Assembly: GCA_964459675.1 (NCBI GenBank)
Contig: CAYWNP010000149.1
Coordinates: 1 to 5,173, forward strand
Direction of reading: 5' to 3'
DNA length: 5,173 nucleotides
DNA from: CAIZQW01 sp964459675
Lineage (GTDB): Bacteria; Verrucomicrobiota; Kiritimatiellia; RFP12; UBA1067
Part shown: one piece after another, positions 1 to 5,173 of the stretch
Position numbering within the stretch: the first letter of the stretch is position 1
How the letters are laid out: each line of letters opens with the position of its first letter
Position numbers and translations under genes: made by a program
Notes under the pieces: model-generated
What the model saw: the letters and a program-made list of their open reading frames with translations, nothing else
The model's database searches: none
Told to the model about the DNA's origin: nothing

Positions 1-4
1 TCCA

Positions 5-433
5 TTAGGTTGCGCTATCCAGCCCCATGCGATAGAACTTGATGAAAGTCGTGATCACATCTTCTTTCGTGACCGCTGAGATCGAATAGGTTTGCGGATC
101 AGCACGGAACATGCTCTCATACTTCATGAGGCGCTGTCCACGGTTGATGCGCACTTCCGCGCGAGGCAAGATGCCATTCTGCACATATTGCTTGCCCACT
201 CGGAAGCTGATCTCCTCCGTGTCGTTCACACGAACTGAGAGGCTGACCGAGGCGGGCGCACGACGCACTTGCGCATCACGGTTATGCTTCTTGCTCAACT
301 CCTCTGCAACTTCCGTCAAGCCTGGCGCTGCAACCGTATCCAGAAACGCTTCAAAAACAGCGTTCTCTTGCTCAGCACGCGTGACACGCGCCTTACCTTC
401 CATAATGCTGCCTAATTCGCTTTTCCAGTCCAT
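5..433 (-). CDS. Uncharacterised 142-residue protein
   Basis: I do not recognise a named family. The protein is 142 residues, soluble, with no signal peptide, membrane segment, cysteine or metal motif. Residues about 1-50 are charged and look helical (EQENAVFEAFLDTV, LTEVAEELSKKH). Residues about 60-98 look like three beta strands (ASVSLSVRV, EISFRVGKQYV, AEVRINRG). A conserved-looking YESMFR stretch lies at 105-110, and a C-terminal helix begins at TKEDVITTFIKFY (122-134). From memory, short proteins with this plan and an ESMFR-like motif occur as hypotheticals in PVC-type genomes; this is unverified. I chose the ATG at 433 because GGGAG lies 5 nt upstream, the same arrangement as at nfnA. 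An in-frame ATG at 445 would add four residues but has no comparable site and overlaps that GGGAG. The gene lies 159 nt downstream of nfnB on the same strand and may be cotranscribed. The TAA stop falls inside the window, so the gene is complete. Confidence 0.75.
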   Translation of the reverse strand: MDWKSELGSIMEGKARVTRAEQENAVFEAFLDTVAAPGLTEVAEELSKKHNRDAQVRRAPASVSLSVRVNDTEEISFRVGKQYVQNGILPRAEVRINRGQRLMKYESMFRADPQTYSISAVTKEDVITTFIKFYRMGLDSAT

Positions 434-438
434 ACTAT

Positions 439-443
439 CTCCC
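439..443 (-). promoter_or_regulatory. Ribosome binding site deciding the start of the 142-residue protein
   Basis: GGGAG on the minus strand sits 5 nt before the ATG at 433. It overlaps the alternative ATG at 443-445, which argues that the downstream ATG is the real start. Confidence 0.6.
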
Positions 444-469
444 ATTCTCTATACCTTCAATTTCTGCCC

Positions 470-496
470 CACGAAACACACGAAAATCACGAAAAA
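470..496. repeat. Three tandem 9-mers, CACGAAANN
   Basis: The units are CACGAAACA (470-478), CACGAAAAT (479-487) and CACGAAAAA (488-496), contiguous and in exact 9-nt register. They lie 37 nt upstream of the start codon of the 142-residue gene. The same unit type in the opposite orientation (TTCGTGNNN) occurs at 5075-5098. Function is unknown. Confidence 0.8.
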
Positions 497-497
497 T

Positions 498-580
498 TTC
501 TTTGACAGGATGAACAGGATTAGTAGGATTAGAATTCAAAATTCAACCATCCAATAAATCCTGTAAATCCTGTCGAAAAA
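498..580. repeat. Composite inverted repeat built from 9-mers (ACAGGAT / ATCCTGT)
   Basis: The left half has three 9-mers, GACAGGATG (504-512), AACAGGATT (513-521) and AGTAGGATT (522-530). The right half has two exact copies of AAATCCTGT (556-564 and 565-573). The halves are reverse complements: 504-521 pairs with 557-574 at 16 of 18 positions, around a 35-nt loop. Flanking T- and A-runs (498-502 and 576-580) extend the stem with one mismatch. The whole structure would fold in the RNA between nfnB and the next gene. It resembles a small non-coding repetitive element. It is a poor match to an intrinsic terminator, because the stem is AT-rich at its base and only a short T-run follows on the minus strand. 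Confidence 0.75.
531..544. repeat. Two 7-mers in the hairpin loop, (A)RAATTC
   Basis: AGAATTC (531-537) and AAAATTC (538-544) form a two-copy 7-nt repeat in the loop of the composite inverted repeat. It is too short to stand alone, but it fits the short-period pattern of the other gaps. Confidence 0.4.
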
Positions 581-592
581 CACTCTGTTGCT

Positions 593-2074
593 CTACTTCG
601 ACAAATACTGATTGATGGAGGCTGCCGCGCGGCGGCCTTCACCCATAGCCAGAATCACCGTTGCCGCACCCAAGACAATATCGCCACCCGCATAAATACC
701 CTCAATCGAGGACTTGCCTGTGTCGTCAACAATGATATTGCCCCACTTGTTCACGGTGAGCCCTGCCGTCGTCTGGCTGATCAAGGGATTCGAACCATTG
801 CCGATCGCGACGATCACTGAGTCGATATCCATCAGGAATTCGCTCCCTTTGATCTCCACCGGACTGCGACGGCCGGACGCATCGGGTTCGCCCAATTCAT
901 ACCGCAGACATTCGATCTGTTTCACGCAATCATTCTCATCGCCGAGGATACGAACCGCATTCTGCAAGAGATGGAACTGAACCCCCTCCTCCTTGGCATG
1001 CGCGACCTCTTCAATACGTGCGGGCATCTCTTTTTCCGTACGACGATAAATCAAATAGACCGCTTCCGCGCCGAGTCGCAAAGCAGTACGCGCGGCGTCC
1101 ATCGCCACGTTCCCGCCCCCGAGCACTGCAACGCGCTTGGCCTGATACATCGGCGTGTGTGCATGCGTTGTATCATACGCCTTCATCAGATTCGAGCGTG
1201 TCAGATATTCGTTTGCAGAAAAGACGCCCACCAGATTCTCGCCTGCGATGTTCATGAATTTCGGCAGGCCTGCACCGGTGCCAACAAAGACAGCATCAAA
1301 GCCGTCCTGCTCCATCAGATCTTTGATCTTGCGCGTGCGTCCAACCACAAAATTGGTCTCCAGCTTGACGCCCATCGCAGTCAGGGTATCAATTTCCTTC
1401 TGCACGATCGCCTTGGGCAGACGGAACTCCGGAATGCCATAGACCAGCACACCGCCTGGCTTATGGAAGGCTTCGAACATGACCACCTCGTGGCCCTCAC
1501 GACGGACATCCGCCGCAACCGTGACACTGGCGGGTCCGCTGCCGATCACGGCGACGCGCTTGCCTGTAGCAGGCTTGACTACCGGCATCTCCTGCTTGCC
1601 ACTCTCGCGCTGAAGGTCGGCGACGTAGCGTTCGACACGACCGATTGAGACGGAGAGCTCTGTATTCTTGAGCGCCTTGCCCAAGGTGCAGGGCGCCTGG
1701 CACTGCGTCTCCTGGGGACAGACACGTCCGCAGACTGCTGGCAGCAGGCTATTCTCGCGGATGATTCCGACGGCCTCATCAAAGCGTCCCTCGGCTGCGG
1801 CCTTCAGAAAATCGGGAATGCGAATACCGACCGGACAACCACTGATACAGGGCGCGGTCTTGCATTGCAGACAGCGCATCGACTCCACGCGCGCCTGATC
1901 GGCAGAGTAACCGAGTGCAACTTCGGTCATGTTGTGGCAGCGCACGTGCGGATCCTGTGTCGGCATCTCCTGTGCAGGAATCGCCATACGGTCCTTCGGT
2001 GTAAGAGCCTTGTCCTTGAGCGGCGCAAGCGTCGCGACGGCTTCACTGTAGAGGGTTTCGGGTGTCTTATGCAT
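593..2074 (-). CDS. nfnB: NfnB: large subunit of NADH-dependent ferredoxin:NADP+ oxidoreductase
   Basis: The protein is 493 residues, cytoplasmic, of the glutamate-synthase small-chain-like flavoprotein family. In Nfn complexes this subunit carries the bifurcating FAD, the NADP(H) site and two [4Fe-4S] clusters, and takes part in ferredoxin + NADH + NADP+ chemistry. Seen here: a cysteine-rich N-terminal domain with C68, C71, C76, C80 and then C115, C119, C125, C129. An FAD-binding fold begins at VAVIGSGPAS (174-183), followed by PGGVLVYGIPEFRLPK (206-221). A second nucleotide fold begins at VAVLGGGNVAMD (315-326). The family C-terminal signature is YAGGDIVLGAATVILAMG (461-478). The ATG at 2074 is preferred: homologs, as I recall them, keep an LTPKER-like stretch (here LTPKDR, 24-29) that an internal ATG at 1987 would remove, although that ATG has AAGGA 4 nt upstream. 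The partner nfnA lies 100 nt upstream, which favours Nfn over a GltD or lone oxidoreductase role. Sulfide dehydrogenase SudA is the alternative name for the same architecture. Confidence 0.9.
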   Translation of the reverse strand: MHKTPETLYSEAVATLAPLKDKALTPKDRMAIPAQEMPTQDPHVRCHNMTEVALGYSADQARVESMRCLQCKTAPCISGCPVGIRIPDFLKAAAEGRFDEAVGIIRENSLLPAVCGRVCPQETQCQAPCTLGKALKNTELSVSIGRVERYVADLQRESGKQEMPVVKPATGKRVAVIGSGPASVTVAADVRREGHEVVMFEAFHKPGGVLVYGIPEFRLPKAIVQKEIDTLTAMGVKLETNFVVGRTRKIKDLMEQDGFDAVFVGTGAGLPKFMNIAGENLVGVFSANEYLTRSNLMKAYDTTHAHTPMYQAKRVAVLGGGNVAMDAARTALRLGAEAVYLIYRRTEKEMPARIEEVAHAKEEGVQFHLLQNAVRILGDENDCVKQIECLRYELGEPDASGRRSPVEIKGSEFLMDIDSVIVAIGNGSNPLISQTTAGLTVNKWGNIIVDDTGKSSIEGIYAGGDIVLGAATVILAMGEGRRAAASINQYLSK

Positions 2075-2081
2075 AAAAAGA

Positions 2082-2159
2082 ATTGCCTTATTGCGGGATT
2101 GCCTTATTGCGTTATTATGCGAAGCGAATATGCTTATTTCTTATTGCCTTATTTAACTT
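2082..2159. repeat. 8-nt-period tandem repeat (ATTGCCTT / ATTGCGNN) filling the nfnA-nfnB gap
   Basis: Contiguous 8-mers are ATTGCCTT (2082-2089), ATTGCGGG (2090-2097), ATTGCCTT (2098-2105) and ATTGCGTT (2106-2113). A degenerate ATTATGCG follows, then (GCGAA)2 at 2119-2128, then another ATTGCCTT (2143-2150) and ATTTAACTT. Bases 2076-2110 match 5027-5061 upstream of cstA at 34 of 35 positions. The array ends 7 nt before the nfnB start codon. Confidence 0.85.
2086..2089 (-). promoter_or_regulatory. Weak SD-like AAGG of nfnB, supplied by a repeat unit
   Basis: The only purine-rich match upstream of the nfnB ATG at 2074 is AAGG, 11 nt away, and it belongs to the ATTGCCTT repeat (AAGGCAAT on the minus strand). 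The spacing is long, so translation may depend on coupling to nfnA or on unstructured AT-rich RNA. Confidence 0.3.
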
Positions 2160-2174
2160 ATGAGTTGCGATTCA

Positions 2175-3014
2175 TTACGTTAGACCAATTTGGCAGTGGT
2201 GGTCCTTATGATCAGCGTCTTCACGTGTCTTATAGGCACGAAGCCGTTTCATCATGTTATCAAAGTCAACTTGGTGGCCGTCGAACTCAGGGCCATCCAC
2301 ACAGACGAACTTGGTCTTGCCGCCGACCGTGACGCGGCAACCCCCGCACATACCTGTGCCATCAATCATGATCGTATTCAACGAGACGACGGTCGGCACG
2401 CCATAGGGCCGCGTCGTCTCTGCACCGAACTTCATCATGATGGGAGGACCGATGATCACGGCCATATCCGGCTTCGGATTCTGCTCGCATAGCTCCTTGA
2501 GCGGAACGGTCACCAATGCCTGACGTCCAGCCGAGCCATCATCGGTCACGATGATCAGCTCGTCCGCGATTTTGCGCATCTCCTCTTCCATGACGAGCAG
2601 ACTTTTGTTCCGCGCGCCCATAATGATGGTCACCTTATTGCCTGCGGCTTTCATAGCTTGCGCGATGGGGTGCATCGGGGCCACGCCGATGCCACCGCCG
2701 ACACAGACGACATGACCGACCTTGGCGATGTGTGTGGGCTGGCCGAGCGGACCGAGCAACGCCGGCACGCTATCGCCCACCTGCTTATCCGCCAAGACAT
2801 GGGTTGTGCGTCCGACGGTCTGAAAAATGATCGTGATCGTTCCCTTTTCCGGATCTGCGTCCGCAATGGTCAACGGGATGCGCTCGCCAACATCATTATC
2901 AATCTGCAAAATGATAAACTGTCCGGGCTTGCGTTCGCGCGCGATGAGGGGAGCTTCAAGCTCCATCCGGAAAACCTCAGCCGACAACTGCTTTTTTGAA
3001 ACAATTTTATACAT
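2175..3014 (-). CDS. nfnA: NfnA: small subunit of NADH-dependent ferredoxin:NADP+ oxidoreductase
   Basis: The protein is 279 residues and cytoplasmic, of the ferredoxin-NADP reductase/dihydroorotate dehydrogenase electron-transfer type. In Nfn this subunit binds FAD, NAD(H) and one [2Fe-2S] cluster, and partners NfnB. Seen here: an N-terminal FAD-binding barrel with RIPLTIAD (45-52), an NAD-binding domain with VGGGIGVAP (105-113), and the C-terminal cluster loop DGTGMCGGC (218-226) with C238 in KFVCVDGPEFDGH. D218, C223, C226 and C238 match the one-Asp, three-Cys ligand set known for NfnA. The end is family-typical (VDFDNMMKRLRAY). The start at 3014 is chosen because GGGAG lies 5 nt upstream and MYKIVSKKQL is the usual beginning. 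An in-frame ATG at 3068 would add 18 non-conserved residues. nfnB follows 100 nt downstream and cstA lies 169 nt upstream. A PyrK or SudB assignment is less likely given the NfnB partner. Confidence 0.9.
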   Translation of the reverse strand: MYKIVSKKQLSAEVFRMELEAPLIARERKPGQFIILQIDNDVGERIPLTIADADPEKGTITIIFQTVGRTTHVLADKQVGDSVPALLGPLGQPTHIAKVGHVVCVGGGIGVAPMHPIAQAMKAAGNKVTIIMGARNKSLLVMEEEMRKIADELIIVTDDGSAGRQALVTVPLKELCEQNPKPDMAVIIGPPIMMKFGAETTRPYGVPTVVSLNTIMIDGTGMCGGCRVTVGGKTKFVCVDGPEFDGHQVDFDNMMKRLRAYKTREDADHKDHHCQIGLT

Positions 3015-3019
3015 GTTAA

Positions 3020-3024
3020 CTCCC
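3020..3024 (-). promoter_or_regulatory. Ribosome binding site of nfnA
   Basis: GGGAG on the minus strand lies 5 nt before the ATG at 3014. It supports this start over the in-frame ATG at 3068. Confidence 0.65.
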
Positions 3025-3034
3025 GATATCTCTT

Positions 3035-3099
3035 CTGCGGTGGGAAAAGAAAAGTGTAACGATAACAAAATTCATGCCCCCGTGCAAGCCCACCGCCAG
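3035..3099. other. Inverted repeat in the nfnA leader
   Basis: GCGGTGGG (3037-3044) and CCCACCGC (3089-3096) are perfect 8-bp reverse complements. With one bulged C the stem extends two more pairs (3035-3036 with 3098-3099). The loop is 44 nt. One arm lies about 20 nt upstream of the nfnA start codon, so a stem here could influence translation or RNA stability. A second small hairpin, CCAGC-GGA-GCTGG (3096-3108), overlaps the outer arm and would compete with it. No T-run follows, so it is not an intrinsic terminator. Confidence 0.4.
3059..3087 (-). promoter_or_regulatory. Weak sigma70-like promoter candidate for nfnA
   Basis: On the minus strand TTGCAC (3087-3082) and TATCGT (3064-3059) are separated by 17 nt, about 45 nt upstream of the nfnA ATG. 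The -35 match is poor and the -10 match is 4 of 6. The spacing is right, but the evidence is thin and the host promoter consensus is unknown. Confidence 0.2.
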
Positions 3100-3112
3100 C
3101 GGAGCTGGACGG

Positions 3113-3147
3113 AATATCCAATATCCAACACGGAATATCCAATTTTC
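3113..3147. repeat. 7-nt-period tandem repeat (AATATCC) in the cstA-nfnA gap
   Basis: Five consecutive 7-mers keep exact register: AATATCC (3113-3119), AATATCC (3120-3126), AACACGG (3127-3133), AATATCC (3134-3140) and AATTTTC (3141-3147). Three of the five are identical. It lies 36 nt beyond the cstA stop codon. The rest of this gap holds the inverted repeat at 3035-3099 and no recognisable terminator. Confidence 0.75.
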
Positions 3148-3183
3148 AAGAGAAAGCCAACATTCCCGATGATTCACTCAGAA

Positions 3184-5001
3184 CTAGTCCTGCACATTTA
3201 TAGGCGGCATTACATCCTCTGCAGGCTCGTATTCAGGGGTTTCCGGATTCCGTAGCAACCGGAACCAGGCGACAATGCTCTCGAGGGTGACAATCGCCAC
3301 CAGCACGATGAGTACCACAGAGATGGCCACGAGGAGATAGTTTTTATTCGGCAGGAAGTTATCGGTGATGTTGAGCACGGCTGCGGTCAGCGTAACGGTC
3401 AGGACAAACGCCATGGGCACCAGCGTGACCCAGAGATATTTCTTCTTCCCGATTCGGATGAGGAAGGCCGTACCAATGCCGAAGGCAATGATGGCCAACA
3501 TCTGGTTGGCAACGCCGAAGAGCGGCCAGATCGTCTTCACATCGCCAGTATACAGCAGCCAACCCCAGGCGCTGGAGAGGAGCGCGGAGAAGATGACAAT
3601 GTTCACCCAGCGAGTCTTATCACCCAGGGGTTTCCAGAGGTGTCCTGCAAAGTCCTGAAGCAGATAACGGCCGACCCGTGTGCCGGCATCGATCGTGGTG
3701 AGGATGAAGAGCGCCTCGAACATGATGCAGAAGTGATACCAGAAACCCATCAGCCGATCGAGCAACGGGATCTTGTGGAAGATCCAGGTCATGCCAGCAG
3801 CCAGCGTCACAGCACCCCCAGGGCGTCCCGCAAGATCCTCTCCAGCCAGCTTCGAAAGTTCCGAAAGCTGTTCTGGCACCATGCCAAGGGTTGCAAAAAC
3901 CTCGGGTTTCGCATTAATCGCAAAATAGTCAGGCATCGGGAGCACCACTGCAGCCACCAACGCCATAATGGCGACAAAGGCCTCCAGCAACATCGCCCCG
4001 TAACCGATCGGCAGGATGTCGCGCTCATTACTGATCAGTTTCGGTGTTGTGCCGGAACTGATCAAGGCATGAAACCCGGAAAGCGCGCCACAGGCGATCG
4101 TGACAAAGAGAAAGGGGAAGAGTTTACCCGGAATGACGGGCCCGCCACCCCCCGTAAAGGATGTCAGCGCCGGCATCTTGATTTCAGGATGAACGATGAG
4201 AATGCCGATGGCCAGGGCGAAGATCACGCCGAGTTTCATGTAGGTGCTCAGATAATCACGGGGCAGGAGCAGCAACCAGACGGGGAGCGCCGCGGCCAGA
4301 AAGCCATAGGCGGCCAGCGCCACGGACATCGTCTTTTCATCCAACGAGAGATAGTGTGCCCACGACATCTCTTTGACATAGGGTCCGGCGGCGACTCCCA
4401 GAAGGATTAGCGTCATGCCAATTATTGTGGCCTCGACGATCTTCCCCGGTCGGATGAACTTCAGATAGATCCCGATAAAAATGGCGACCGGAATCGTGAA
4501 GCCGACAGTGAACGTTCCCCACGGTGAATCCTTCAATGCATTCACCACGGGAATACCCAATCCCGCCATGGCGATAATCAAAATAAGCAGGATAGCCACA
4601 GAGGTCACCATGCCCATACGCGGACCGATGATCTCTCGGGCAATCTCCGCGATGGAGCGTCCTTGGTGCCGGACAGAGGCCAGCAGGATGACTGAATCGT
4701 GCACCGCACCGGCCAGCACCGCGCCAATCAGGATCCAGAGTGCGCCAGGAAGCCAGCCGAACTGAGCAGCCAGCACGGGTCCGATCAGCGGACCCGCCCC
4801 GGCGATCGCCGCGAAATGATGCCCCATCAAAACCCATTTGTTGGTCGGCAGATAGTCACGCCCGTCCTGAAGCGTTTCAGAGGGCACCTGGCGGGAGGCA
4901 TCCAGTGCTAAAACCTTTGCGGCCATAAAGGCCCCCAGAAAACGATAAGCAAGTACAAGCACCAATGCAGCGACTACCACCAGAAAAACAGAATTGATCA
5001 T
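3184..5001 (-). CDS. cstA: CstA-family carbon starvation protein, likely pyruvate/peptide transporter
   Basis: The protein is 605 residues, an integral membrane protein of the CstA family. Characterised members in enteric bacteria (CstA, BtsT) take up pyruvate, and CstA has also been linked to peptide use; the substrate here is inferred. About 15 hydrophobic segments are visible, starting at residues 4-22. Family signatures include GHHFAAIAGAGPLIGP (60-75), AGAVHDSVILLASVRHQGRS (97-116), CGALSGFHALISSGTTPKLI (304-323), TTIDAGTRVGRYLLQD (435-450) and WPLFGVANQMLA (492-503). The last two mark the C-terminal family domain. It is about 100 residues shorter than the roughly 700-residue enteric proteins, but both conserved halves are present, so it is a short-form member and not a truncation. 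The hydrophilic tail (about 584-605) is acidic and proline-rich. The ATG at 5001 has AAGGG 8 nt upstream. No two-component sensor such as the enteric BtsSR type is adjacent in the window. Confidence 0.93.
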   Translation of the reverse strand: MINSVFLVVVAALVLVLAYRFLGAFMAAKVLALDASRQVPSETLQDGRDYLPTNKWVLMGHHFAAIAGAGPLIGPVLAAQFGWLPGALWILIGAVLAGAVHDSVILLASVRHQGRSIAEIAREIIGPRMGMVTSVAILLILIIAMAGLGIPVVNALKDSPWGTFTVGFTIPVAIFIGIYLKFIRPGKIVEATIIGMTLILLGVAAGPYVKEMSWAHYLSLDEKTMSVALAAYGFLAAALPVWLLLLPRDYLSTYMKLGVIFALAIGILIVHPEIKMPALTSFTGGGGPVIPGKLFPFLFVTIACGALSGFHALISSGTTPKLISNERDILPIGYGAMLLEAFVAIMALVAAVVLPMPDYFAINAKPEVFATLGMVPEQLSELSKLAGEDLAGRPGGAVTLAAGMTWIFHKIPLLDRLMGFWYHFCIMFEALFILTTIDAGTRVGRYLLQDFAGHLWKPLGDKTRWVNIVIFSALLSSAWGWLLYTGDVKTIWPLFGVANQMLAIIAFGIGTAFLIRIGKKKYLWVTLVPMAFVLTVTLTAAVLNITDNFLPNKNYLLVAISVVLIVLVAIVTLESIVAWFRLLRNPETPEYEPAEDVMPPINVQD

Positions 5002-5009
5002 TTTTTCAT

Positions 5010-5014
5010 CCCTT
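5010..5014 (-). promoter_or_regulatory. Ribosome binding site of cstA
   Basis: AAGGG on the minus strand lies 8 nt before the ATG at 5001, with an A-rich spacer. It supports this start. Confidence 0.6.
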
Positions 5015-5032
5015 GTCTATAACTTCAAAAGA

Positions 5033-5072
5033 ATTGCCTTATTGCGTGATTGCCTTATTGCCTTATTTTTCT
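5033..5072. repeat. 8-nt-period tandem repeat upstream of cstA
   Basis: Contiguous units are ATTGCCTT (5033-5040), ATTGCGTG (5041-5048), ATTGCCTT (5049-5056) and ATTGCCTT (5057-5064), followed by a degenerate ATTTTTCT. It is the same family and orientation as the array at 2082-2159; bases 5027-5061 match 2076-2110 with one mismatch. It begins 31 nt upstream of the cstA ATG and so would fall in the 5' leader or promoter. Confidence 0.85.
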
Positions 5073-5074
5073 TC

Positions 5075-5098
5075 ATTCGTGTGGTTCGTGTAATTCGG
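5075..5098. repeat. 9-nt-period repeat TTCGTGNNN upstream of cstA
   Basis: The units are ATTCGTGTG (5075-5083), GTTCGTGTA (5084-5092) and a partial ATTCGG (5093-5098). They are the reverse-complement type of the CACGAAANN units at 470-496. The array directly abuts the 8-nt-period array. Confidence 0.65.
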
Positions 5099-5173
5099 AT
5101 GCTAAAAGTTATCAGTCAGTTTGTTGCCGCTCTATCGCTAACGCTCATCGCTCTTGCAAGCAAGCCTTAAGCG
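5099..5173. other. Non-coding upstream segment with CGCT-spaced sequence
   Basis: CGCT occurs at 5128, 5136, 5142 and 5149, a spacing of 8, 6 and 7 nt, which suggests a decayed roughly 7-nt repeat. A palindromic CTTGCAAG follows at 5153-5160. An ATG at 5099 opens a 23-codon frame on the plus strand that would give a hydrophobic peptide, but it lacks a ribosome binding site. No confident promoter for cstA is visible. The window ends here, so the upstream gene is unknown. Confidence 0.3.

Noticed and set aside
470..573. CRISPR array or CRISPR remnant
   Set aside because: Units are 9 nt, contiguous and without spacers. No cas gene is in the window.
492..580. Intrinsic terminator after nfnB
   Set aside because: The stem is long but imperfect with a 35-nt loop and an AT-rich base. 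The short T-run on the minus strand is offset from the stem, so this does not fit the standard terminator form.
971..1648. 225-codon open frame on the plus strand
   Set aside because: It is antisense to the well-supported nfnB, and its translation resembles no family.
3015..3068. 18-residue N-terminal extension of NfnA
   Set aside because: The ATG at 3014 has GGGAG 5 nt upstream and begins at the usual family N-terminus. The extension crosses the leader inverted repeat.
3640..4410. Long open frame (256 codons) on the plus strand
   Set aside because: It lies wholly antisense to cstA. Its translation is rich in Arg, His, Gln and Gly, as expected of the complement of a membrane-protein gene, with no recognisable motif.
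5099..5170. 23-codon plus-strand frame encoding a hydrophobic, signal-peptide-like peptide
   Set aside because: It has no ribosome binding site and starts at the edge of a repeat. Its Leu/Ala richness follows from the CGCT-rich DNA, so chance is the simpler reading.

Overview
The window is a bacterial chromosomal segment with four genes, all on the minus strand and so transcribed from right to left: cstA (pyruvate/peptide-type transporter), nfnA and nfnB (small and large subunits of an electron-bifurcating ferredoxin:NADP+ oxidoreductase, in databases often called sulfide dehydrogenase or glutamate-synthase small-chain-like), and a 142-residue conserved-looking protein that I cannot name. No RNA gene, transposase, CRISPR array or phage gene is visible. 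The coding regions look intact, with no frameshifts.

The Nfn pair suggests an anaerobic or facultatively anaerobic bacterium with ferredoxin-based metabolism. The gaps contain short imperfect tandem repeats such as ACAGGATTN, CACGAAANN and AATATCC. I recall such repeats from intergenic DNA of uncultured and PVC-group bacteria (Planctomycetes, Verrucomicrobia, Lentisphaerae, Kiritimatiellae) and some other environmental lineages. That assignment is from memory and is only a suggestion.

Layout from right to left: 5173-5002 is the region upstream of cstA, with CGCT-rich DNA, a 9-nt-period repeat and an 8-nt-period repeat. cstA is 5001-3184. A 169-nt gap holds a 7-nt-period repeat and an 8-bp inverted repeat. 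nfnA is 3014-2175. A 100-nt gap is almost filled by the same 8-nt-period repeat seen upstream of cstA. nfnB is 2074-593. A 159-nt gap holds a composite of 9-nt-period repeats that folds into a long imperfect hairpin. The uncharacterised gene is 433-5.

Working model (inference): imported pyruvate would be oxidised to reduced ferredoxin by an oxidoreductase encoded elsewhere, and NfnAB would couple reduced ferredoxin plus NADH to NADPH formation. The most unusual feature is that every gap between genes carries its own short-period (7, 8 or 9 nt) tandem repeat. One family occurs just upstream of two different start codons, with 34 of 35 bases identical.
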